Source: Moringa oleifera
Lineage: Eukaryota > Streptophyta > Magnoliopsida > Brassicales > Moringaceae
Assembly: GCA_021397835.1 (NCBI GenBank)
Contig: JAJFZO010000609.1
Coordinates: 11,162,001-11,226,000, forward strand
Length of the DNA stretch: 64,000 bases
Direction of reading: 5' to 3'
The notes under the pieces are model-generated. The model was not told the DNA's origin. It made no database searches and saw only the letters and a list, made by a program, of their open reading frames with translations. Made by a program: the position numbers and the translations under genes. How positions within the stretch are numbered: position 1 is the first letter of the stretch; every line of letters starts with the position of its first letter. This document shows, piece after piece, positions 37,510-48,246 of this stretch.

Positions 37510-38601
37510 TGATGAGGTCGTTGCTTGGCTCCTTCTGGCATTAGATTACTGCTACAGATGGTACTGTATATTGGCAGATGCCGCAAGAGATTGTTTCAAT
37601 GGAGGAGTTGTTGAAAAGAGAGGGGCCCACGAGTGGGGTCGACGTGCTTGTAAACTAAACCTGCTAGTCTGGCTTTCTCAAGTTTCACCTGCGACAGTTG
37701 AACCTAAACTTGACAGAACCTAGTTTTAACCAAAAGGAGAAAAAGAAAAAAAAAAAAAAAATTGATCGAGACTGAGCCAGGAAGCGGTTGGCTGGGAGGT
37801 TCGTCAGGGAAGCGCAGGAGGGAGGCTAATGGATACAGGTGGCACAAAACAGGAACTTCAAAAAGGTCAGCAATAAAATTCAAGATTTTTGTCTCTTCAT
37901 TGAATCTTTTCACTGCTTGCTATCCAGGAAGTATGCACCATTCACTAGATTTTCCACATAAAAATCATGCTGAAAGAGCTGACTCCTGTGGAACTCCACT
38001 CCTTTTTCTCAGGAAGGAAGTACAATATCATCATTTAAGTAGATATATTTGCAAGATTCAATGCACTGTACACAGTCCAACCAGGGTTCCAGTGATAAAC
38101 TCCTGAAGTCAAAACTATCATTCCAGTTGAGGGAAAAATGGAAAAAGAAGCATATAATAATGTCATTGTTTCCGCCCGATGAAGCCTCATACATAATGCA
38201 CATCATAAACCCGGCGCAACTCTGTTCTTCACATCACAGCATAAACTCACTGCTTATCATAATAATTGAATCCTATAATACAGACAGATGCCTGTCATTA
38301 CATTCTGTTGATAGTTGTCATTGTTTGAACATTGATCCACATTCCTTTTGTCAGACAGCGACATCATTTTTATCTGCTAAGAAGGATGGACATTTCCATT
38401 ATTTTTCCATCTGCCAACCCCAACAAACCATGGACTATGGAAACATTGAAAAGATGACTTAAAGGATCACTAAATCACTACAAAAATAAATACACCTCCT
38501 CCATTCAACCCTGATCAGAGGCAACATCGCCAAGAAGAAACTATCATTCACCAATGACCAGATGACTGATGCTGCTCATTTATATTGTCCAGCATTATTG
38601 T
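37510..38601. other. Cupin promoter and COQ9 3' UTR
   Basis: About 1.1 kb separates two genes on the same (minus) strand. The part nearest 37510 is the likely cupin leader; the part near 38600 is the COQ9 3' end. An A-run lies at about 37742-37760. ORFs on the plus strand here (37762-38462) are not family-like. Confidence 0.5.
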
Positions 38602-41274
38602 TCATCTCTGAAAAGCTTTACTCACAAATCCTTGCAAAGAACTCCCAACCCCAGCACCAACAGCTTCAGCCAAATACTTTGCCTGCAACAAGTGCAACTC
38701 CATTAGGGGTCCAAATTTCTAAATCCAACCACAACCCCCTCAACTGGACCAAGAAATAAATAAGCCAAAGCAACAAGAGAAAACTCCCGAAATACTACCT
38801 CTTGAAAGGTCTTCTTCAGATCAAAAGCATCTTTTACTCGGCCTTCCAAGAATGCCCAAGTATCACGGAATTCTATCAGAAGATAACAAGTGAGAAAGTG
38901 AAATTTTGTCCAGGATTTTCCATCTCCGCTTCAAAGAAACAAAAACAAAGCCTAACAACAAGCATATCCCAAGTTTGAAGCAGATGGAAGGGAAACAAAC
39001 CTGGAGAACTATCAGTGAGCATGTAAATCTCAGTTGTCGAGTATATTCCTCCGAGTACAGTGCGCTTCACATACCAATCTATATCAGAGCCCTCATCACC
39101 AGCAGCATGCCATATTTCATCTACCAGCATTGCCCGTTGCTTTAAACTTGTTGGGGCATTCAGTGGATGTGCCTGTGAAGGAGTTTATAGAGTGGTTATC
39201 TTACAAATTCCAAGTTCTACAACTGCAATTTAACAACCTGACAAGTTAGGAACAAGCAGTGGTACTTGGATGCTCAAAGCTTGAGGCCATTTTGCTATAT
39301 AAGGAGCTTGCATTTCTAGCCGAATCCTTACAAGCTTAGAGACGCGCTGGCTTGGGATCAAGTTTTTTAACTCCTCTCCCGAGTCAGTTATATCAATTAG
39401 CTTCTGTAAGCACTCATCCATGAAAAACTGAACAGGAAAGAGAACAAACCAGTCATCAGCGACCCCAATTTCATGCATACTGAAGAAAGAGCCTTCACTG
39501 GGAATTATGAATCAAAGAGATACTCTCTGAACCAAAAACCTAAAGGAACACTTGAGATTTAATTTTAACTCTCTATATATAAACTTCCTGAAAACCTATG
39601 GGACGCTTCAGATTTACTATATGTAAGTCCTAGATATTATTGAGAAGGGTAAAATAGGGCAGAAAAATTAAATAGAATTATTCACATGTCAAAAAGCAAT
39701 TCTCAAATGAATAGCAATCTCAACAAGGCAGATTTAAACCTCATGACAGAATCTTTGATGCCCTCAAAAGCCCTACAATTTGTTTCCTTCCAGAGAATCC
39801 ACTAAAAGAAAGGAAGAAACATTAGCCTCAAATTTTGCATACCACAGGTTGACCAGTAGAAGTTCCACTCTCTCTCAATCAATCAACTATAAGCGTAAAA
39901 ATAGCAGCAGAAAGAAGAAGTATTGTCAAACTTAAACCAACCATACTTATATGCACACTTTCACACGTTTAAATCAGAGGAAGTTAACAGAAACTGACTT
40001 CCTAGTAGTTTCGAGAAAGAATCATCAGTTACTCTTCACTTTTCATCAATTCCAACAGCTCAAATTTAGACAAGAAATCAAAAGAACTTCCACACAGAGA
40101 GGAAAGAAAGTGTCACAATCACCAACAAAGGCTACCAGCCAGTGATTACATACAAGTAAATGCAACAGGAACATCTACTGCAGTCTGTACAACTATAATC
40201 AGACAACAATAAAGAGGAATCAGGAAAGGTAAGGAATGCGCCACACCTCAACCAGTGCTGCTTCTTTCCTCTGGAATGATCCAACAATGGAAGGAGAGAC
40301 ACCAACATCCCTGGCACCAGCCATCATGGCTTCTTCAGTCCATCCCAACCTCATCTGCATAGGCTCATCCAGAAAGGAATTAAAAACCCACATAAGGCAC
40401 TCTCTGCACTCAAATCTATTAATCATAAGATCTTCATCTCTACTTCCTCATCTCCCTTCTCCTTTTTTTTTTTTTTGGTATTCTTTCTCCTACTAAAATG
40501 AAGACAGTCCACATAGGACTATAAAGGCCACACAGAATAGAATTCAATATCCATTCCGAATATAGGAGCATAATATCTAATGTTGTATTTAGGAACTTAC
40601 CAAAGCCAAATGTCATTATATTTTAAAGTACACAGTTTTTAAATTCTTCAAATTTCAGCACCCAAACAGAATCAACAATGGTTCTGCTTCTAGTACGCAT
40701 TCGAGGATTTCATGCAGTACCCGGTATCTTTCGAATTTCAACTATTGCACGACAGGTTCCAGTAAAATTAAAATTTGCGAACCCATACTGATTGATACAA
40801 CAAATCATTGAGCAACATAGCCTCCAAGGAAGGCATGATCAACTATAGATAAAAGAAAATTGAAGATTTCATAATAAACTCACAAAAAGAAAGAAGCAAA
40901 AAGAAATTGGTGAATATACGGACCACGTGAGGAAGAGAGGCCTGAAGCACGCGAGCTAGCTCCTCTTGGTATTCAACTCTTGGATTCTGCCGCTCATATC
41001 GCGGAGCCTCCTTAGCCGTTGACGATGATGATGATGAAGATGATGATTTGGATGTAGAATCGGAATAACTAGGGTCAACAGTGTCCACCTTTAAAGCTTG
41101 ATGACGATCTTGATTATGTGTTTGATTAGCGGAGGATTGAGGATTAAAAGAAGTGCAAAATCGAGAAGAGGTATTCACGAGGGTTTCGAGATTTGGTAGT
41201 CGAAGGAGACGGGCATTGCTCTTGTTACTTAAGGTTGCACCGACGAGCAGCCGCCTCGCCGCCGTTCTGTACAT
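38602..41274 (-). CDS. COQ9: Ubiquinone biosynthesis protein COQ9, mitochondrial
   Basis: COQ9 is a lipid-binding, TetR-fold-derived protein of the mitochondrial CoQ synthome that presents quinone intermediates to COQ7. Six minus-strand exons: 40924-41274, 40247-40354, 39266-39427, 39001-39172, 38799-38872 and 38602-38682, 948 nt, 315 residues. The N-terminus MYRTAARRLLVGATLSNKSN is basic and hydroxylated, as in a mitochondrial presequence. A run of nine serines follows at about residues 75-83. The conserved core includes MRLGWTEEAMMAGARDVGVS, RIRLEMQAPYIAKWPQALS and the COQ9-family block VDEIWHAAGDEGSDIDWYVK. RTVLGGIYSTTEIYMLTD is the hydrophobic lipid-binding helix region. The end is VSKAFQR. 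A G-box at 41392-41397 lies about 120 bp upstream of the ATG. Confidence 0.95.
41020..41047 (-). repeat. Serine-coding trinucleotide repeat in COQ9 exon 1
   Basis: GAT-rich sequence on the plus strand (TCA/TCT-type codons on the coding strand) encodes nine consecutive serines just after the presequence. It is an in-frame coding microsatellite, so length variation would only change the serine count. Confidence 0.75.
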
Positions 41275-43185
41275 TATGGCCTCACTACTCTGTGCCCGGT
41301 GTAAGAGAGGCAGAGATGGTTTTGTTATATTTTTATTAGCTGAAGGAATCCAAAAGTTTCACAGGTTACACATAGGCTCTTTATTTTAGGCCACGTGTCA
41401 AGGTGCCAGCCACCAAGAATATTTTGGCGCAACTGCCCCAATAAATAGGATGTACTTTAACTAAAACAAAATGCCGTCGTTTTTATTCTGGTTTTGACCT
41501 TTTAATCATAGCTAAGGAATATTACTTTTTCAAACCACATGACTAGTGATTCTCAAGATAAAGTTATATTGTATATTAAAGATTAAAAAAAAAAATCATC
41601 ACTAAACACATATGATATAATCAATAGTTATTAATTTTAAATTAAATATAAAAAAGAAGTTATAATTACACCTATTTGTTAATATAAATTAAAATATGTG
41701 AATTAGATCAATTTTATATCTAATTTTTTTCTATAATCCAAACGGTATTAGGTACAAAATCTTTTTCTCAGGTTTTATGGCTTTTAATAATCAATGCATC
41801 TTTTATTACATGAAATAATGCTTACTATTTGTTTAAAAAAACTATCAAAATTTATAAATTAATAATGTAATAACAATATAAAAATTAGTTGTTTATATTT
41901 AAATTAATATAAATATAAATTTATTATGTAATAATAATAAATATATTTTTAAATTATTTTATTTATATTATATAAATTTTAAATTAATTTAATAATTATA
42001 TATAAATAATAATAATAATAAAAGCATTTCTGAGTGTTTTTAAGACGAACACATTAAAGTTTGAATTGTATTAATGTGAATATTTGTTATTTTATATATA
42101 TATATTAATATTATTAAATATTTATATAAAAAAATTAATTTTAATTGTACATTTAAAGAAATATTTTATTTAAAATTATTATAATTGGAGATAAATAAAA
42201 ATATTTTATAATTACAATTCTAATACTATTTTACTATTGGAATTTTTATAATAAAAATTATTGCTGAATAATATTTTAAATTTTTATAATATCATTTTAA
42301 TATTATAATTTTTTAATTGTTTTTATAATTTGTTATGTTATAAATTTCAGAGTTAATTTTGGTGATTTAATGAATTTTAAAATTCATATTTTGAAATCAT
42401 AATTTTAAAATAATTCATTAATATTGTTATTAATAAATTTGCTAACATTTATTTAATATTGGAAATAACCGTGCATTACAGCGTCACCAACTAGTGCCAA
42501 GGAAAGAAAATTTTGTAAGAAACTAATGTTTTACCTGTATACAGATTGAACTTTACACTACACTAAAGAGCGAAGGAACACAGAAGCAGAAAGGACAGAC
42601 AGAAACAATCCAGGATGCGCCTGCATCTTGAGGAGGCTTGCATTGCTCAGGTGATGGCTTCCAGGCAGGAAGGCTTTGGCAGCACCCTGGATGATATATC
42701 TGAAGAGAAAGATGGGAATTGGAAATATGGAAAGCAAATCTAAGCACTGAGTTTTACAGAGAAGGCACAAGCACTGTGATCAAAATATTCGCATCATTCT
42801 ATGTTATTGAGTTGACATTTCTGATTTCTTCAAAAACAAAAGAAAAAAGGCTAAAAGGCTTGTCTTTTCCTGTTTCCATCTTTTTTCTTGTCCTAAATTA
42901 ACAAATGAAAATGCAGATTGCCTTGTGAGACAATGCCATGCCCTGCTGTCTTCACTTTCTGGCAGTTGATGAAGTGCCAAAGAACAAAACTTATCACCAT
43001 TGCAGTTTCCCTCGAAGCTCGGTCGCTCATATCACTATTTTGATTGAAGAGCAACGAGTACTTGATCATGACTGTCGAAGCATGGCATTAAGCATTCAGG
43101 TGCTGGCAACCTGTCCTACCCTTCTGAAATTTATCGCCTACAAATTGCCACAAATTGTATTGTTTTGTGGCCATACAAGCATGCA
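41275..43185. other. COQ9 promoter, AT-rich spacer and PRK 3' UTR
   Basis: A balanced stretch at 41275-41500 is the COQ9 leader and promoter, with CACGTG at 41392-41397. From about 41530 to 42470 the sequence is extremely AT-rich with no coding signal. From about 42480 composition recovers into what should be the 3' UTR of the minus-strand receptor kinase. Confidence 0.55.
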
Positions 43186-45379
43186 TCAAGTTTGTACTTC
43201 TTCTATCCTCCTAATAGCTTCCCTCATGTCGAGCCGCTTATCAGGGTTGCTTTCTATGCAAGCAGCCCCAATTCGGAGGAGTTTAATCATGCCGTTAACT
43301 GAATCTGCATTGCTTGCTACCTCTGGATCGATCAACTCTTCCTCTCTCTGCTCAGCAACCGATGATTGCACCCATTGGACAATATCAGTCCCTCCCTTTC
43401 CATTGCTTAGATACTGAGATGGGAACTTCCCTGTAAGGATTTCAAGAATGACGATCCCAAGACAGTAAACATCTGACTTCTGGGAGACTTGCTGGGACTG
43501 TATGTACTCAGGGGATTTAAAAGCAAACAGCGCTTGTGCAGCAGTGGGATGGAGAAGTGGCAAAAAGGCATAGTCGCTTAGCACTGGATCATAACTTTCA
43601 CTCAGAAGAACATTGCTTGACTTGAGATTTCCATGGGGCAGTTCGCTGCTTGCAAACTCCTTATGTAGGAAATCCATTCCACGTGCTACTCCCCGGATTA
43701 TTTTCAGACGGGTAGGCCAATTAAGGTCAGCATGAACAATCCCGCGATCACCTGAAGAATCATGCTCCTACCATTAGAAATTCCGCAAGGAACATTAAAC
43801 ACAAAGACAGAACATGATACCTTTTAAATCTTCCTGGTTCCATTCGTCTTTGAGACACAAATTACGATTGATCCAAAAATAGAATCTAGTTAGGTTTTGG
43901 TCTAACTAAGAAATGTAGAGAACAAACTACATTACAAGATAACAGGAATGAAAGCTTTGAGAAGGCTACCATTTGATCAGGGTACGGACAGTTTAATGAA
44001 TTCAATGAGGAAACCGATGGAATTGCTCAAAAGGGGAAGAAAGCTAAGAAAATGAAACTGAAAATCATACCATGCAAGACGTACAACAAGCTGCTTTTAG
44101 GCATGTACTCGGAGACCACCAACTTCTCTTCTCGCCTGTAATGATACGCCAATGGCGTCAAAATATTTGGGTGACGTAGCCTCCCAAGTCTTCTCATTTC
44201 AGTATCAAATGCATCTCTTCCCAACTTATTCATCTCCCTTATTCTCTTCACCACCACAGACAATCCACTAGCCATCACGGCTTTATAGGCAGACCCCAAG
44301 CTGCCATTCCCTAGCACCTCTGCTGCAGCCTTCATCAAATCAGGCAACCCGAACACACCCTTTTCATCGTTCACCATCAGCAGGTCACCCATCCCGCCCT
44401 TGCCGTTCTGCGATCCTTTCCTGGTAGACTCTCCACTCTTTCTGGTGGACTCATTGGGCTTCCTGACTGATTCAGGAGCTTGAGGTTCCACCGCCTCGTT
44501 GTCGCTAAGGCGTTCCTGCCCGAGAACGCTGAAATCAGAACTTCTATTCCGCGTGGCTGAAAAGATCGCAGCTAAAACGAGAGTGACCGCTACAGCGGCT
44601 ATTAAGGCTGCAATAATTCCCTTGTTAAAGCTAGAGTTATTAGATGCCGAAGATCCTGATCCATCCGTTGCAGTAACTCCGTTGCATTCAACATTCAGTG
44701 GTTTCCCGCAAAGTAGATTGTTCCCTTCGAAAGCTTTGGGATTGAAATTGGAATAGGTACGAGGGATTTCTCCTTCCAGGTTGTTGCGTGAGAGGTCCAG
44801 TTCAATAATTGAGGCGGCCCCTTCTTTCAATGGTGGTATTGATCCTGAAAACTGGTTACCTTCAAGGTGCAGCTCTTTTAGATTGGACAGTTGCATTAGT
44901 GACTCAGGAATTTTTCCTGTTAATTTGTTGTTATCAAGACTAAGTCTCCTCAGATTCGTCATACCAGTAAAGTAATCATTTGGTATTTCTCCAGAGAGAT
45001 TATTCCCTGACAAGAAGAGACCTCTCAAACTACTAAGCTTGTTGAATGGAGGGAGTGGGCCTGAGAATGAGTTATTGGTTAAACGGATTGTTTTAATGTC
45101 ATCAAGCGCGGTCAAGGCTAGGACATCAATGCTTCCTGAGAGATCCAAGTCCGCGAGATGGAGGCCATTGATCGATGTTCGAGAACAATAGACGCCAAGC
45201 CACCTGTCTTGACAAGGGGAGGAGCCTGGAGCCCAAGAATCTAAAGCACCTCTTGGTACGATCAAAGATTGCTTGAACTTGAGGAGAGCCTCTGCGTCGG
45301 ATTGGGAGGAAGATATGATGGGGATAGAAAGAGTAACGGCAATGAGAAGGAGAAGAGGAGGAAGGCGAACAGCGGCCAT
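43186..45379 (-). CDS. LRR receptor-like pseudokinase, PRK3-like (pollen receptor-like kinase family)
   Basis: Two minus-strand exons, 44071-45379 and 43186-43751 (1875 nt, 624 residues). The N-terminus has a signal peptide (residues 1 to about 25) and the LRR N-cap DAEALLKFKQSL with a Cys pair. About five or six LRRs run to residue 215 (for example LRGLFLSGNNLSGEIP), followed by a single membrane helix at about 254-275. A charged juxtamembrane segment contains repeated ESTRK. The kinase domain follows: glycine-loop-like LGNGSLGSAYKAVMASGLSV and the ATP lysine in VVVKRI (Lys378). The catalytic-loop HRD is replaced by HGN (LPHGNLKSSNVLLS), DFG by DYA (SDYAFLPLL) and APE by SPE. Those changes are typical of PRK-family pseudokinases, so it probably signals by scaffolding. 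Arabidopsis PRK3 shares the same wording around KSSNVLLSE and TGKFPSQYL, as I recall. Confidence 0.93.
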
Positions 45380-46242
45380 CGCTGAGCCGGAACGAGGACA
45401 GCCCCAGTGAGAAAGGAGCCGCTGTTCGAGAGATTGTGTGGTTCTCTGAGTTTCTTTTGGTGTTGCTTGGTTTCCTTTTGTTTAATTTGGGTTTGTACAG
45501 AGGATGTGTCATTGTTGGTTTGGTTGTGTGGCTTTGAGAGGAAGGGACGGTGCCTGGAGCTGGCAGCTTTACATTTAGATGCTAAGAATAGAATTTCAGA
45601 AGAGAGGCTTCAAACAAAGGAGAGAGTTTGTGGGGATTTTGAGAGGGAGAGAGAGACCTATGCAACTTTCTCTTTGACTTTGTCTTGTTCAATTTGGAGA
45701 CCTGCACCGTTTGCTGAGATGTCATGACTCACAAGATTCTAGGACTGACAAGGGATTCAATCATCTTCCTCATTGTCACAACTGGTTCAACACCAAATAT
45801 GGTTTCCTGGGTCAGCAGGTTTTCCACTGGTTCAGAGCTGTTTCCCTCTAAAACATTTACCCAATGCGAAATTTCAGTACTCTGTTAGAATTCCAAAGGT
45901 TTCTAGGAATAATAGTTAGCCTACGCACAAGACTCACTTTTTTAGCTTCGAAACTGCTCTTCAATGGCGGATCTGCTCTCTCTACTCTTGAACTTCCAAC
46001 AGATTGTTGAATAGCATAGAGTGGAATCAGCAATCTGCCTCTGGGATTTGATTACGTTAAATATCATTGAATTAGAATCCATGAAAAGCAATGTAAACAG
46101 AAGCAAAGGTGAAGATCTGGATTATCTTATGGAGTCTTGCTATGTACAACTGCTCATTAATGACAGAAGAAACAAGGGTTGACAGTTAAATTGAGATCAT
46201 GCAGAGATTCTTCTCGGTGCCAGTGTTTTTAAGTCAACTGCT
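45380..46242. other. PRK-like promoter and leader, LHCA6 3' UTR
   Basis: About 860 bp between two minus-strand genes. The first 300 bp are the PRK-like gene's 5' UTR, and sequence near 46242 is the LHCA6 3' end. No other gene is visible. Confidence 0.55.
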
Positions 46243-47943
46243 TCATTGTGACGTGAAAGCCTGCAAATACAGAATGCATTCTTGATTATCAGTTATCCAA
46301 GATAACTCATGTCAGTCACTTTTAAGTTAGAAATTAAATGACTTTCATCTTGTAGGAAGGGCATGAAGATGTTGCAGGTCAAGTAGTAAATTCCAATCAT
46401 AACTCCGTTTCTAAGAGATTAAATTTTATCAGAAAAGAAATGATAATTGAATATGATGAAGTAGAGAGTTACCGAGAAAATGTTGCAGTGTCCAGGATCT
46501 GCAATATGAGCCATCAAGTTCTCGATGGGACCTTCCCCAGTATAAACGGCTTGGAAGCAAAAACCAACGAAAGCTAGCATAGCAAGACGACCATTCTTGA
46601 TCTCCTTTGTCCTCAAAACCATTACGGGCTCTGGGGATCCTCTCCCCCACATCATAGGGTCAAACCACAAGCCACCTGGGTAACCAACATCTGGCTTTGG
46701 ATTTGTCTTGTGTGGAAGCTTAGGTTCAATGTCTACGCATCCTGGGTTAATCATATCAGCCCATCTTCTGCCCTCGACCCACCCCATCAAGGCCATCTGC
46801 ACCACAAACAATGTTGTTGGATCGGCAAAGTATTCACGAGCACCAGCATCATACCACGAGAAATTCTCAATGAAGCCCAGGCTTTCAAGCCATTCCGGTA
46901 TGAGAATTCCTGCCACGGCAAGCATAGCCCACCTGCCGTGCATTAGCTCAGCTTGTGCAAACCATTTAAGCAACTCTGGGTCAGACCCTGCAAAAGAAAA
47001 TTCTTTTACATTAGACATGAGCCACATCCCAGAAGGTATGATGCTGGAGTCCTTGCAGGCAATTAATTTGAAAAAGTATTATTCCCAAAGGAAATTCAAA
47101 GGACATTTAGCAGCTCATTGCAGATATAAGTCCTAGTCGAGAAGAAAAAAAGGGTTTAAAGGGATGTTCACATGCTTCTCTCAAGCTACTGATAACTGAA
47201 CTAATTTATTTTAGGCCTTTCGTACAGCAGTTGGTAGCGAATTTTATTCCAGATAGTAGATTACTCAGAAAGAGACATGAATGTACGAGGGTTTGGTTCC
47301 CTTGGATCTTGATGAAAGCTCCTTTCAAAGATATATTCTTGACATGTTCCTTTAACAAATGAATTTATATTGATTGCATACCTAATCCAAGAGGGTCGAA
47401 ACCAAAATCTCCAGGAAGGCTGTTAAGGATGGAGAAAAAAGAAAAAACAAATTAGTATGACAAGAATTGCGAGGAACCTATACTCTATGCTCCCATAATA
47501 CTTCGTATAACATTGAACATTGCCGATGAAAAGAATGTGCAAAGACGAAGAAGAAACCATGATTAAAGAAAGGATGCGGGAGGAGGGGTGCTATTGCCTG
47601 CCATCAAGCCACTCGGGAGGTGTGCTTCCAGGGAACCACAATGGTCGATCAGGAGGAAGTGGTTCACACACACTTGATACCCCTTTTGTTGCATTCACTC
47701 GAATCCTTCCTGGTAATGATGTTGTTAGTTTCCCTGGAAAGTATTTCTGAGGTATACCCCTGTTCATTGACAAAATTAAATTGGAATCAACTCAATTAAT
47801 ATAACATAATCCGTCTGAATATCAAGCACAGAGTTGAAGCAACATTGCAGCAGCATTTTATAACAGAAGAAGACGAAACAAAATCACTCAAATGACCTGG
47901 TTGGAAGGGTTGACAGTGCAGTAGAAGCAACGGCAAGGGCCAT
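46243..47943 (-). CDS. LHCA6: Photosystem I chlorophyll a/b-binding protein Lhca6
   Basis: Lhca6 is a low-abundance PSI antenna protein that links PSI to the chloroplast NDH complex for cyclic electron flow. Five minus-strand exons: 47897-47943, 47598-47759, 47382-47419, 46473-46987 and 46243-46260, 780 nt, 259 residues. A chloroplast transit peptide precedes [20 protein letters not shown] and [20 protein letters not shown]. Helix 1 is [15 protein letters not shown] (Glu96, His99, Arg101) and helix 3 is [12 protein letters not shown] (Glu211, Asn214, Arg216), the chlorophyll and salt-bridge ligands. [20 protein letters not shown] and [17 protein letters not shown] separate it from its closest paralogue, Lhca2. 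It ends AFTSQ from a tiny fifth exon. The second intron uses a GC donor. The gene lies head-to-tail with the PRK-like gene. Confidence 0.95.
47420..47597 (-). other. GC-AG intron in LHCA6
   Basis: The donor reads GGCAG|GCAATA (minus strand, GC at 47597-47596) and the acceptor TTAACAG|CC (ending at 47420). Only this junction joins codons to give [12 protein letters not shown], which matches the conserved LHC sequence. No GT donor near the junction preserves frame. Confidence 0.8.
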
Positions 47944-48195
47944 GGCTGACAAGGTTCCTGTAGAGTTAGCAGAGACTTCCCCTGATTGTTGGGAATTCCC
48001 AGTCTGATGCTCTGGTATTCTGGTGGCTTATCCATACAAGAACTTAACATGGATGGACACTCATTGTCTGACTTGAGAGCAAAACGAACAAGGAGATCCA
48101 ACCATACCATGACACCTGTAACAGATACGAGTATTTTCTCAGAAAGAAAATTGAAAATAGAACAGAAAAATCCTGGGTTCAAGGTGTTTGGGTCA

Positions 48196-48246
48196 TGGGG
48201 CCCAGAAATGAGCGGGCCTGTAGCCTGGACACAGCCCAGGGCCCAA
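48196..48246. promoter_or_regulatory. Two GGGCCC (site II-like) motifs upstream of LHCA6
   Basis: GGGCCC occurs at 48198-48203 and 48239-48244, each followed by A, giving GGCCCA; an additional GGGCCT lies between. TCP factors bind GGCCCA site II elements, common in nuclear genes for organelle proteins. They are about 255-300 bp upstream of the LHCA6 ATG. Regulatory role inferred. Confidence 0.35.

Noticed and set aside
42938..43417. 159-codon plus-strand ORF
   Set aside because: It is antisense to the kinase exon of the PRK-like gene, which has a clear protein match on the minus strand.
46708..47136. 142-codon plus-strand ORF
   Set aside because: It is antisense to LHCA6 exon 4.
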